NCBI GenBank assembly: GCA_965219515.1
Contig: OZ244776.1
Span: forward strand, 2,790,001-2,854,000
DNA: 64,000 nucleotides
From: Ilyomonas sp965219515
GTDB lineage: Bacteria > Bacteroidota > Bacteroidia > Chitinophagales > Chitinophagaceae
Reading direction: 5' to 3'
Position 1 is the stretch's first letter. Every line of letters starts with the position of its first letter. The notes beneath the pieces are model-generated. The model did no database searches and was not told where the DNA came from. It saw nothing but the letters and a program-made list of their open reading frames with translations. Positions 1-7,647 of this stretch are shown here, in pieces. A program made the position numbers and the translations under genes.

Positions 1-936
1 GGAACCTCCAAGCAAGCCGTATATCTCGATTATGCCGACGCCGTAATAAGGTATGGTAAAATTGAAGCAAATAAGCATGGTCTTGCCGACCCGACGAAAG
101 AACAGATTCATCATTACGGTCTTGAAGTGGTGAAAGAAAAATACGGCAATCTCTTCGATATGTATGAAAAGATAACCGGCGAAAATCCTTACGAAGTGCC
201 GATGCGCATTTATCCTGCCGTGCATTATACAATGGGCGGTTTGTGGGTTGATTATGAATTGCAGACTTCCATTCCCGGTTTGTATTCGCTTGGCGAAGCC
301 AACTTCAGCGATCATGGCGCAAACCGTTTGGGTGCAAGTGCTTTGATGCAAGGCCTGGCGGATGGTTATTTCGTAATTCCATATACCATTGGCAACTATC
401 TGGCAGATGAAATTAGAACAGCCGCGATTCCGGTTGATCATCCTGCTTTCGCGGAGGCGGAAAAAAAGGTAGCTGAGCGTTTAGACACGTTATTAAAAAT
501 ACAGGGAACGAAGACGGTAGAAAGTTTTCACAAGCGTCTCGGAAAAATTATGTGGGACAAATGCGGTATGGCGCGCAGCGAAGAAGGGCTGAACGATGCG
601 ATACAGGAAATACAAGACTTACGGAAAGAGTTTTGGAGCGATGTAAAAATACCGGGCACCCAAACGGGCGTGAACAATGAACTGGATAAAGCCGGCCGTG
701 TGGCAGATTTTATTGAGCTTGGCGAATTGATGTGTAAAGATGCTTTGGATCGCAATGAGAGTTGCGGCGGACATTTCAGGGAAGAATACCAAACGCCCGA
801 AGGCGAAGCGCTTCGCGATGATGAAAACTATATGTACGTTGCCGCATGGAAATACAACGGCAACAGCAACTGGGCTTTGCAGAAAGAAGATTTGAATTAT
901 GACGTGATTAAACCTACGCAGCGAAATTATAAGTAA
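1..936 (+). CDS. sdhA: Succinate dehydrogenase/fumarate reductase flavoprotein subunit, 3' part (5' end outside window)
   Basis: The reading frame is open from base 1, so only the C-terminal 311 residues are visible. The protein oxidises succinate to fumarate (or the reverse) at a covalent FAD on the cytoplasmic face of the membrane. Visible motifs are HYTMGG (nt 223-240) and the FAD/substrate-site segment GEANFSDHGANRLGASAL, whose Arg is the usual dicarboxylate-binding residue. The C-terminal helical domain contains RDDENYMYVAAWKY. An iron-sulfur subunit follows 121 bases downstream on the same strand, as in the Bacteroidota sdhCAB order; sdhC would lie left of the window. Identity is firm. 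Whether it works mainly as dehydrogenase or fumarate reductase cannot be told from sequence. Confidence 0.96.
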   Translation, partial: GTSKQAVYLDYADAVIRYGKIEANKHGLADPTKEQIHHYGLEVVKEKYGNLFDMYEKITGENPYEVPMRIYPAVHYTMGGLWVDYELQTSIPGLYSLGEANFSDHGANRLGASALMQGLADGYFVIPYTIGNYLADEIRTAAIPVDHPAFAEAEKKVAERLDTLLKIQGTKTVESFHKRLGKIMWDKCGMARSEEGLNDAIQEIQDLRKEFWSDVKIPGTQTGVNNELDKAGRVADFIELGELMCKDALDRNESCGGHFREEYQTPEGEALRDDENYMYVAAWKYNGNSNWALQKEDLNYDVIKPTQRNYK

Positions 937-1050
937 AAGCCCCCAGCCCCAAAAGGGAAGTAAGTGAGGCTGATTATGGTTAGTGATAAAAATTTTGTTA
1001 GCAGATTATAAGAACGATTTTAAAATACCCCTTTAGGGGATAGGGGCTTT
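936..1050. repeat. Imperfect inverted repeat between sdhA and sdhB
   Basis: The left arm (936-957, AAAGCCCCCAGCCCC then AAAAGGG) matches the reverse complement of the right arm (1028-1050, CCCCTTTAGGGG then ATAGGGGCTTT) with a few mismatches, separated by about 70 bases. The left arm starts inside the sdhA stop codon and the right arm ends 8 bases before the first sdhB ATG. It could fold in the intercistronic mRNA, or be a degenerate C-rich intergenic repeat. Its effect is unknown. Confidence 0.6.
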
Positions 1051-1057
1051 AGGGCTT

Positions 1058-1822
1058 ATGGAACATTACAACATGAATCTCACACTTAAAGTGTGGCGGC
1101 AACAGAATAGTAAAACGGAAGGCAGTTTTGAAACCTACAAAGTAGGTGATATTTCAAGCGAAATGAGCTTTCTGGAAATGTTTGATGTATTGAACGAGCA
1201 GCTTGTGATAGAAGGTAAAGAACCCATTGCTTTCGACCACGATTGTCGTGAAGGCATTTGCGGTTCCTGCTCCATGTATGTAGATGGCAAACCGCACGGT
1301 CCGTGGCAGCACAATACCGTTTGCCAGCTTCACATGCGCGCCTACAAAGATGGCGATACCATTACCATAGAACCCTGGCGGGCTAAGGCTTTTCCGGTAA
1401 TTAAAGATTTAATGACCGACCGTTCTGCTTTTGACAGAATCATACAAGCCGGCGGTTATGTTTCGGTAAATACAGGCAATGCCGTTGATGGCAATGCCAT
1501 CCCGATAGAAAAAGAAAAAGCAGACAGCGCTTTTGGCGCTGCCATGTGCATTGGCTGCGGTGCCTGTGTGGCGGCTTGTAAAAACAGCTCGGCTATGTTA
1601 TTTTTGTCTGCCAAAGTTTCGCACCTGGCTTTACTTCCGCAAGGCGAAATTGAACGCAAAGTGCGTGTGATAGATATGGTTACGCAGCATGACAAGGAAG
1701 GTTTCGGCGCCTGCACAAACATTGGCGCCTGCGAAGCTACTTGTCCGAAAGATATATCGCTGGCTAATATTGCGCGGCTGAACAAAGAATATTTTTCAGC
1801 TTCTTTGCTGGATGATAAGTAA
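1058..1822 (+). CDS. sdhB: Succinate dehydrogenase/fumarate reductase iron-sulfur subunit
   Basis: 254 residues. It carries electrons from the flavoprotein FAD to the membrane quinone site. The N-terminal plant-type ferredoxin domain holds the [2Fe-2S] motif CREGICGSC (Cys63, 68, 71) and a later Cys89. The C-terminal domain holds CIGCGACVAAC (Cys164, 167, 170, 174) and CTNIGACEATCP (Cys219, 225, 229) for the [4Fe-4S] and [3Fe-4S] clusters. ATG codons at 1058 and 1073 both fit. The second gives MNLTLKVWRQ, a natural start for this family, so the first five residues are uncertain. It is co-directional with sdhA and followed by a strong terminator. Confidence 0.97.
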   Translation: MEHYNMNLTLKVWRQQNSKTEGSFETYKVGDISSEMSFLEMFDVLNEQLVIEGKEPIAFDHDCREGICGSCSMYVDGKPHGPWQHNTVCQLHMRAYKDGDTITIEPWRAKAFPVIKDLMTDRSAFDRIIQAGGYVSVNTGNAVDGNAIPIEKEKADSAFGAAMCIGCGACVAACKNSSAMLFLSAKVSHLALLPQGEIERKVRVIDMVTQHDKEGFGACTNIGACEATCPKDISLANIARLNKEYFSASLLDDK

Positions 1823-1845
1823 TTTGACCTGACTAAAATTGTAAG

Positions 1846-1881
1846 GCGCAGATTGATTACCAATTGATCTGCGCTTTTTTT
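1846..1881 (+). terminator. Rho-independent terminator of the sdh operon
   Basis: An 8-bp stem (GCGCAGAT / ATCTGCGC) is followed directly by seven T residues, 24 bases after the sdhB stop. It marks the end of the succinate dehydrogenase transcript. Confidence 0.85.
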
Positions 1882-2199
1882 ATGACGCATCTTTTATAAA
1901 GCATAATGTGCCGACTCTGTTTGCCATATCATGCAATAAAACTGAACAGCAATTTTCTGCTTTCCACTTACTGCTTCCTGCTTTTACCAATTACATCGCA
2001 ATCGTTGTTATCATTCTTTCTTAGATTTTTACTGTATCAAAACCGTACAGTGCATGTACACATGCGTACAGTAAAAGATTTATAAAATAATTGTAAGTTA
2101 TTGATTTTCAATGATTATTTCTATTGGCACCAAGCTTTCAATACAGGCTGCGGATTTCATTTTACAAAAGATTATCTGCTACATAAAAAACGAAACAAA
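1882..2199. other. Intergenic region with a TACAGT-rich repeat cluster
   Basis: This is AT-rich sequence with no convincing gene. It contains a compact symmetric cluster: two direct copies of CGTACAGT (2044-2051 and 2065-2072) flank GCATG-TACA-CATGC (2052-2065), and an inverted half-site ACTGTA lies just upstream. This resembles a regulator-binding region for the downstream small gene and efflux adaptor, but no regulator is identified. Confidence 0.5.
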
Positions 2200-2385
2200 A
2201 TGCTCAATATAAAAAAAATAATCGCGCTGAACTTAGTAGCCTTCGCAACGTTGCTCTGCCTCGCCATCCACTACATGAAGAAACCGGTAGCCTTGTATAA
2301 AAAAGAATGTACGGCTGCCTCTGCCTCTTTTGCAAAAGGCGATAACTTCAGTATCGTGAATATTCTTTCTATTAAATTCAGATAA
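2200..2385 (+). CDS. Possible small membrane protein, 61 residues
   Basis: The ATG start at 2200 gives a short lysine-rich N-terminus (MLNIKK), one hydrophobic segment (IIALNLVAFATLLCLAIHY, about residues 6-24) and a short polar tail with one cysteine. It ends 40 bases before the adaptor gene on the same strand, so it could be the first gene of that transcript. I do not recognise the family. The frame also runs upstream to a TTG at 2101, but that extension looks non-coding. It may be a real small membrane protein or a chance frame. Confidence 0.35.
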   Translation: MLNIKKIIALNLVAFATLLCLAIHYMKKPVALYKKECTAASASFAKGDNFSIVNILSIKFR

Positions 2386-2425
2386 ATTTTAATAAACAAC
2401 TTTCACCCGAATAAATTTTTATAGC

Positions 2426-3682
2426 GTGGACAGAGTGATTCAGAAAAAAAAGTGGACAACAAAAAAAATCATCACGATTGCAGGCATTGCGGCGATTGCA
2501 TTGCTTATTGCAGCCAGCTTTTATTTTACCGCCGGTGGCGCCAAACTGAATGTTCAAACCGATCGTATTACCATCAGCGATGTTACCAAAGGTCCGTTTC
2601 AGGTAACCATTCCGGTAAACGGCGTGGTGTTGCCCGTTTCAACCATTTATTTAGATGCGATGGAAGGTGGCCGCGTAGAAGAAAAGTATGTGGAAGACGG
2701 AACGATAATGAAGAAAGACCAGCCCATCATGCGTTTATCCAATACCGACCTTGAACTAAATTTGGTGAATCAGGAAACATCGGTGTATAACCTGCTTACG
2801 CAGATGCAGATTGCCCGCAATGCAGCGTTGCAAAACACTACCACCAAGCTAAACCAGATGACAGATGTGGAGAATGATTTGAAAGAAGCCGAGCGCGTAT
2901 ATAAACTTGATAAAAAGTTGTACGATCAAAAAGCCATTGGCTCGCAGGAATATCAGAAAGCCGTGAATGAATACAACTATCAGGTGGCGAAAAAGAAACT
3001 GACCGAGCAACTGCTTACGCAGGACAGTGTTTCTACCAAACAACAGTTGAACCAGGCGCAGCAATCTTACAACGGCTCGCAGAATGCGCTTTCCGTTATG
3101 CGCCAGAAGGTGGGCGATTTAATTGTACGCGCGCCGGTTGACGGGCAACTGACTTCGTTGGATGCAGAAATTGGTCAGAACAAAAACAAAGGGGAACGGC
3201 TTGGACAAATTGATGTGTTGAGCGGTTTTAAAGTGCGCGTGGACATTGATGAACATTATATTTCGCAGGTATATAACGGGCTTGAAGGTAAGTTTACGTT
3301 TGCCGATAAAGATTATTCGCTTAAGATCAAAAAAGTTTATACGCAGGTAACCAATGGTCGCTTTCAGGTTGACATGTCATTTGAAGGTGAAATACCAAAA
3401 GGCATTCGTCGCGGACAAACATTGCAAATCTTGCTGGCTTTGAGCGATGAAACGCAGGCTGTGCTGGTACCCAAAGGCGGCTTCTACCAGCAAACCGGCG
3501 GCAACTGGATTTTTAAAGTGGCGCCCGACGGAAACTTAGCCGTTAGAAAAGACATTCAGTTGGGCAGGCAAAACACCGATTATTACGAAGTGCTGGGCGG
3601 TCTGCAGCCCGGCGATAAAGTGGTTACCAGCAGCTACGACAATTATGATAAAATGCAGGAGTTGATTTTGGATAAGAAGTGA
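2426..3682 (+). CDS. HlyD/RND-type periplasmic adaptor protein (efflux membrane fusion protein)
   Basis: 418 residues, with a GTG start at 2426 giving MDRVIQKKKW. One N-terminal membrane anchor (about 15-34) is followed by a barrel-sandwich (biotinyl-lipoyl-like) half, a long Gln/Lys-rich coiled-coil hairpin (about 105-220), the second lipoyl half beginning LIVRAPVDGQL, and beta-barrel and membrane-proximal domains ending with LGGLQPGDKVV. Such adaptors link an inner-membrane ABC transporter to an outer-membrane channel. The MacB-type ATPase and permease genes lie downstream on the same strand, interrupted by the antisense four-helix-bundle pseudogene, so it is most likely the MacA-like partner. 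No TolC-type channel gene is in the window. Confidence 0.9.
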   Translation: MDRVIQKKKWTTKKIITIAGIAAIALLIAASFYFTAGGAKLNVQTDRITISDVTKGPFQVTIPVNGVVLPVSTIYLDAMEGGRVEEKYVEDGTIMKKDQPIMRLSNTDLELNLVNQETSVYNLLTQMQIARNAALQNTTTKLNQMTDVENDLKEAERVYKLDKKLYDQKAIGSQEYQKAVNEYNYQVAKKKLTEQLLTQDSVSTKQQLNQAQQSYNGSQNALSVMRQKVGDLIVRAPVDGQLTSLDAEIGQNKNKGERLGQIDVLSGFKVRVDIDEHYISQVYNGLEGKFTFADKDYSLKIKKVYTQVTNGRFQVDMSFEGEIPKGIRRGQTLQILLALSDETQAVLVPKGGFYQQTGGNWIFKVAPDGNLAVRKDIQLGRQNTDYYEVLGGLQPGDKVVTSSYDNYDKMQELILDKK

Positions 3683-3687
3683 GGAAG

Positions 3688-3715
3688 CTGTCAGTTGTCA
3701 GCTATCAGTCGTCAG
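3688..3715 (+). repeat. Heptamer array 1 (NNNTCAG x4)
   Basis: Four consecutive 7-bp units end in TCAG: CTGTCAG, TTGTCAG, CTATCAG, TCGTCAG. The array lies just after the adaptor stop codon and overlaps the original 3' end of the antisense four-helix-bundle frame. The same family recurs at 4109, 4852, 17535 and 48733. Confidence 0.75.
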
Positions 3716-4057
3716 CTTTTGAAAATAACTGAATATCATCTTTTTGATTTGGATGATTTCTTAATGAAGTTCCTGGAATATTTTTTCGCTGATGTACTTC
3801 AGGTCTTTAGAAAGAATGATTTGATATTGTAGTTCAGATGCAGAACCAGAAGCAATGACAAGAAAACGTTTGAACTCAATGATAGATTCTCTGCCGCATC
3901 CTTCAGCAATATTGGTAGGAATAGATGAAGAGGAGCGGCGCATTTGGGAAGTAATTCCAAATAGTTCTTCTTTTGGAAAAGCTTGTATAATTGTATAGAT
4001 TGTAATAGTAAGTGTATGACTCCTCCGCCAGATGGCAAGCTGTTGAAAGTCTCTCAT
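3698..4057 (-). pseudogene. S23/four-helix-bundle protein, interrupted by an in-frame stop
   Basis: The intact part (3761-4057, 98 residues) is a typical S23-type four-helix-bundle protein: the conserved core SSSIPTNIAEGCGR at about 43-56 is preceded by WRRSHTLTITIY. A TAA at 3761-3763 stops it. In the same frame, translation past that stop gives EIIQIKKMIFSYFQKL, the usual last helix of the family, to a TGA at 3698-3700, for 119 codons in total, the family's normal length. I therefore call a nonsense mutation rather than natural shortening. Members are known from 23S rRNA intervening sequences, and Avd of diversity-generating retroelements has this fold; most solitary copies have no known function. 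It lies antisense between adaptor and ATPase genes, bracketed by inverted heptamer arrays. Confidence 0.8.
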
Positions 4058-4108
4058 AAAAACTTAAATTGTTTGTAAATAAAAATAATAAAATACAATT
4101 GCCGAAAG

Positions 4109-4136
4109 CTGATGGCTGATTTCTGATAGCCGATAG
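4109..4136 (-). repeat. Heptamer array 2 (CTGANNN x4, inverted relative to array 1)
   Basis: Four 7-bp units CTGATGG, CTGATTT, CTGATAG and CCGATAG lie 24 bases upstream of the ATPase start. Read on the minus strand they are NNNTCAG units, so arrays 1 and 2 form an inverted pair around the four-helix-bundle pseudogene. Confidence 0.7.
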
Positions 4137-4160
4137 CTATTCTGCTCAAACCTCAACAAC

Positions 4161-4838
4161 ATGATCAAGATTACGGAATTAGAAAAGGTTTATCGCACCG
4201 AAGAAGTGGAAACCATTGCCTTAAACAAACTGACCATTGAAGTAAAAGAAGGCGAGTTTGTTGCCATTATGGGTCCGTCGGGCTGCGGCAAATCAACGCT
4301 GCTAAACATTCTGGGTTTATTAGACGATCCTGATAATGGCAGCTTCATTTTTAACGGCATTGAAGTAGCCGATTTCAATGAACGCAAACGTGCCGATTTG
4401 CGCAAGCACAACATTGGTTTCGTGTTTCAAAGCTTTAATTTGATTGATGAATTAACGGTTTACGAAAATGTAGAACTGCCCCTGATTTATACCGGCGTAA
4501 AAACTGACGAACGCAAAAAACGCGTGGAGGCTGTGTTAGACAAAGTACAAATTATGCACCGCCGAAACCATTATCCCCAGCAGCTTTCAGGCGGTCAGCA
4601 GCAGCGCGTAGCCGTGGCGCGCGCGGTGGTGAATCACCCCAAATTAATTTTAGCTGATGAACCAACCGGCAACCTCGACAGTAACAATGGCAATGAAGTG
4701 ATGGAACTCTTAACCGAATTGAACGAGCAAGGCACAACCATCATCATGGTTACGCACAGCGAACACGATGCACGTTATAGCCATCGCATCATTCGTATGC
4801 TGGACGGACAAACGGTAACGCAGAATATTTTGGTGTAG
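4161..4838 (+). CDS. ABC transporter ATP-binding protein, MacB/LolD type
   Basis: 225 residues, one ABC domain. Walker A is GPSGCGKST (38-46), the Q-loop Gln is at about 90, the signature is LSGGQ (142-146), Walker B is LILADEP (162-168) and the H-loop His is in VTHSEHD (199). The length and the EPTGNLD element fit the LolD/MacB/FtsE class, which powers mechanotransmission-type exporters working with a periplasmic adaptor rather than alternating-access pumps. The two FtsX/MacB permease genes follow on the same strand, so the three likely form one complex with the upstream adaptor. Substrate is unknown; antimicrobial peptides, lipoproteins or macrolide-like compounds are typical for the class. 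Confidence 0.95.
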   Translation: MIKITELEKVYRTEEVETIALNKLTIEVKEGEFVAIMGPSGCGKSTLLNILGLLDDPDNGSFIFNGIEVADFNERKRADLRKHNIGFVFQSFNLIDELTVYENVELPLIYTGVKTDERKKRVEAVLDKVQIMHRRNHYPQQLSGGQQQRVAVARAVVNHPKLILADEPTGNLDSNNGNEVMELLTELNEQGTTIIMVTHSEHDARYSHRIIRMLDGQTVTQNILV

Positions 4839-4851
4839 CTGGTGCAGTTAG

Positions 4852-4879
4852 GTGTTAGCTATCAGCCTTCAGCTATTAG
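4852..4879 (+). repeat. Heptamer array 3 (NNNTYAG x4)
   Basis: The units GTGTTAG, CTATCAG, CCTTCAG and CTATTAG lie 14 bases after the ATPase stop codon. Same 7-bp period and phase as array 1. Confidence 0.65.
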
Positions 4880-4934
4880 TAATACAAAAAGTGTTATCAA
4901 GTAAAACAAATCGCTAAATAATCAGCTTCTAATT

Positions 4935-4958
4935 CCCTTCTCCACCTGCGGAGAAGGG
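4935..4958. repeat. Short palindrome CCCTTCTCC-loop-GGAGAAGGG
   Basis: A perfect 9-bp stem with a 6-base loop lies between the ATPase and the first permease. It has no T-tract, so termination is doubtful. It resembles the hairpin after the trigger-factor gene (43514), which has the same stem design and a similar loop, so both may belong to one intergenic repeat family. Confidence 0.6.
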
Positions 4959-4969
4959 TTAGCAATGAG

Positions 4970-5000
4970 GTAAAACGATTGCATTATGTATAAAAATTAC
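4970..5000 (+). promoter_or_regulatory. Translation-initiation region shared with permease 2
   Basis: The 31 bases around the start codon, beginning GTAAAACGATTGCATTATG, recur with one difference at 7632-7662 around the start of permease 2. The match covers 16 untranslated bases and the first five codons (MYKNY). It indicates a tandem gene duplication that included the leader, or conservation of a leader important for initiation. Confidence 0.65.
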
Positions 5001-7364
5001 TTCAAAACGGCATGGCGTAGTTTAAGGAGAAATAAATTCTACTCCGTTATCAATATCAGTGGTTTGGCTGTTGGACTTGCAACGGGTATTATGTTGCTGC
5101 TATGGGTGCAGAATGAATTGAGCTATGATAAATTTAATAATGGTTATCAACAAATTTACCAGCTAAGCTCTCATTTTCAATCTAATGGAAAAGATATGAC
5201 GTGGAAGGGCGTTCCCGGCCCTGTAAGCATTTTTGCAAAATCGGTTCCCGACATACAAACTGTGATAAGAACGTCAAGTGATTTTGATCAGAATTTATCG
5301 AATAAAGAAAGAACCAAAATATTTGACGGCAATGTGGTAGGATATGTAGATAGCGGCTTCTTCAATATGTTTAGCTTCCATTTTTTAAAAGGCAATAAAG
5401 AGGTTGCTTTTCCAAATGGCAACTCTGTTGTTCTCACCCAATCTACCGCGCAAAAGTTATTTGGCAAACAGGAAGCGATGGGTAAAACCGTACACTTTTT
5501 TAAAAAGAATTTTATAGTAACGGGTGTGTTGCAGGATTTTCCCAACAATTCTTCTATCCGGTACGACGCTATTTTTCCGATGAGTTTACTGGCTAAGAAC
5601 TTTACTGAAAACGGCGGCAACGGAGCCTGGAAAACCATTGATGAAGACCTGGGTGATTTTACATTTACCACGTACGTAAAAATGCGCCCCGGTGCTGATG
5701 CCGCAAAAGTAGGACAGGCACTTTCGGCTATGTATAAACAAGCGAGAAACGGTGAAGGGGCGGCTGCTTTTCAACTGCAAAATCTGGCTGATATACACCT
5801 CGTAAGTGCCGATGGAAACAATGCAGCACTGCGCATGGTACAAATTTTTTTGCTGGTGGTCATTTTGTTGTTATCCATTGCCAGCATTAACTATGTAAAC
5901 CTTTCGACCGCGCGTTCATTACTTCGTGCAAAAGAAGTAAGCATACGCAAGATTATCGGGGCAAAAAAAGGGCAGTTATTTTTACAGTTTTTTATAGAAA
6001 CGATAGTGCTGTTTTGCTTCGCTACCATTTTTGCCATTGTGCTTATTTACCTGCTGATGCCGCTTTATAATAATATTTCAGGTAAGACTTTATCTTTTAC
6101 TTTATGGGATGCAAATGCCTGGAAAGCTATCGCATTTGCTGTTGCCGGCACATTAATCGCTTCCAGTATTTATCCTGCATTATCGTTGTCCTCGTTTAAA
6201 CCCATCGAATCTTTAAAAGGCAAAGTAACGTCCGGTGTCAGCGCCAGTTTTTTCAGAAAAGTATTGGTTGTATTTCAATTCGCCATTTCTGTTGTATTGC
6301 TCGTTTGCACCATTGTTATGAGCAGCCAGATGAAATTTATGAAAACGAAAGACTTAGGTTATGATAAAAGTTATGTGTTTTCTGTTCCGTTAACACAGGA
6401 AATTGTAAATCATTTGGAAGCTGTAAAAACAGAGTTGAAAAAACAAACAGGTATTACGAATGTTGCTGTTTCTGATGTTTATGATTTTACAAATATCGGC
6501 TCGTCATCCGGCGACTTGGAATGGGCAAAAAAACCGGCAAACAGCAATATGATGATTACTCAAATTTCTGCCGATGATGATTTGATTCCAGCCTTGAAAA
6601 TAAAATTTTTAGAAGGAGAGAATTTTACCAACACACCTGCCGATAGCGCCTATTATATTTTAAATGAAACAGCTGTAAAACAAATGAATCTGAAACCGCC
6701 ATATACCGGGCAGCCAATAACGTTTCATAACGTTGCCGGGACCATTCGGGGCGTAGTAAAAGATTTTAATTTCCAGTCTCTTAAAGAAAAAATTGCTCCT
6801 CTGATATTTTTTACCAACTGGGACAATAAAAATATTTTGTATGTGCGCACTAACGGCGCCACTGCACAGCAGGCGATTGCGGCGGTTGAAAAACAGTACA
6901 AAAAATATGGAGACGGAGCGCCCTTTAGTTACTATTTTTTAGACAAAACGTTCGAAGCAAAATACCAGACCGACCAGCAGGCAGGCACTTTGTTTAATGT
7001 GTTTGCAGGCATTGCCATATTTATTTCCTGCCTTGGATTGTTCGGTCTGGCTACTTATACAGCACAGGTAAAAGTGAGAGAGATAGGCATACGCAAAGTG
7101 TTAGGAGCGAGCGTTACCGGCATTGTGCAATTAATAACGAAAGATTTTTTACAACTGGTACTGATTGCCATTGTTGTTGCTTCACCCATCGCGTGGTGGG
7201 CGATGAACAAATGGCTGCAGGGCTTTGCTTATCGGATAGGTATCAATGTCTGGGTGTTTGCCGTTGCGGGCATAATCGCCATCGTTATTGCATTGGCAAC
7301 CGTAAGCTTTCAGGCAATCAGAGCTGCCATGAGGAACCCAATAAAAAGTTTACGAACCGAATGA
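4986..7364 (+). CDS. ABC transporter permease 1, MacB/FtsX type (DUF-style tandem MacB_PCD-FtsX)
   Basis: 792 residues. It has the duplicated Bacteroidota architecture: an N-terminal TM segment, a periplasmic MacB core domain (about 20-240), an FtsX domain with three TM helices (about 285-400, containing STARSLLRAKEVSIRKIIGA), a second MacB core (about 430-640) and a second FtsX domain (about 675-785, containing VKVREIGIRKVLGAS). The conserved RxxEIxIRKxxGA motif appears twice, as expected. The start MYKNYFK is preceded by a leader nearly identical to that of the second permease. It probably pairs with the ATPase just upstream. Genes of this class are commonly regulated by LytS/LytTR pairs, as seems to be the case here. 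Confidence 0.93.
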   Translation: MYKNYFKTAWRSLRRNKFYSVINISGLAVGLATGIMLLLWVQNELSYDKFNNGYQQIYQLSSHFQSNGKDMTWKGVPGPVSIFAKSVPDIQTVIRTSSDFDQNLSNKERTKIFDGNVVGYVDSGFFNMFSFHFLKGNKEVAFPNGNSVVLTQSTAQKLFGKQEAMGKTVHFFKKNFIVTGVLQDFPNNSSIRYDAIFPMSLLAKNFTENGGNGAWKTIDEDLGDFTFTTYVKMRPGADAAKVGQALSAMYKQARNGEGAAAFQLQNLADIHLVSADGNNAALRMVQIFLLVVILLLSIASINYVNLSTARSLLRAKEVSIRKIIGAKKGQLFLQFFIETIVLFCFATIFAIVLIYLLMPLYNNISGKTLSFTLWDANAWKAIAFAVAGTLIASSIYPALSLSSFKPIESLKGKVTSGVSASFFRKVLVVFQFAISVVLLVCTIVMSSQMKFMKTKDLGYDKSYVFSVPLTQEIVNHLEAVKTELKKQTGITNVAVSDVYDFTNIGSSSGDLEWAKKPANSNMMITQISADDDLIPALKIKFLEGENFTNTPADSAYYILNETAVKQMNLKPPYTGQPITFHNVAGTIRGVVKDFNFQSLKEKIAPLIFFTNWDNKNILYVRTNGATAQQAIAAVEKQYKKYGDGAPFSYYFLDKTFEAKYQTDQQAGTLFNVFAGIAIFISCLGLFGLATYTAQVKVREIGIRKVLGASVTGIVQLITKDFLQLVLIAIVVASPIAWWAMNKWLQGFAYRIGINVWVFAVAGIIAIVIALATVSFQAIRAAMRNPIKSLRTE

Positions 7365-7372
7365 ACTTAAAC

Positions 7373-7399
7373 CACAAAGGCACAAAGAACACAAAGAAA
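7373..7399 (+). repeat. CACAAAG low-complexity repeat (three units)
   Basis: Three near-tandem CACAAAG units, spaced 8-9 bases, lie just after the stop of permease 1. It is a simple intergenic repeat; only one arm of a possible inverted pair is present here. Confidence 0.55.
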
Positions 7400-7425
7400 T
7401 ACTAAGTATATTTTGCAAAACAACG

Positions 7426-7522
7426 GCTGTACGAAGTCTCCGGACTTCGTACTTTTTATGTTCTTGCGAGTCTGAGACTCTTTTGAATATAGCATATACG
7501 AAGTCCGGAGACTTCGTACAGC
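7426..7522. repeat. Palindromic element copy 1 (three-hairpin repeat, 97 bp)
   Basis: The element starts GCTGTACGAAGTC and ends GACTTCGTACAGC. It contains a left hairpin (GTACGAAGTC, loop TCCG, GACTTCGTAC), a central palindrome (GAGTCT-G-AGACTC inside TATGTTC and GAATATA) and a right hairpin (ACGAAGTC, loop CGGA, GACTTCGT). The left and right arms are also complementary to each other, so a long single hairpin is an alternative fold. Copies 2 and 3 are at 10080 and 17574. It lies 61 bases after the permease 1 stop. Confidence 0.85.
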
Positions 7523-7647
7523 GTAAGATAATCTTCGAGCCGTAATAAGCCAACTGCACATTGGCTTACTTACTGTTATAAAAAATTATATCACCTTAGC
7601 ATATTATGCCGAATGCTTATGAAGACGAATAGTAAAACGATTGCCTT

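Noticed and set aside
2101..2199. TTG-initiated extension of the small membrane protein
   Set aside because: The added residues are aromatic-rich and lack a signal, while the ATG at 2200 gives a normal Lys-then-hydrophobic N-terminus.
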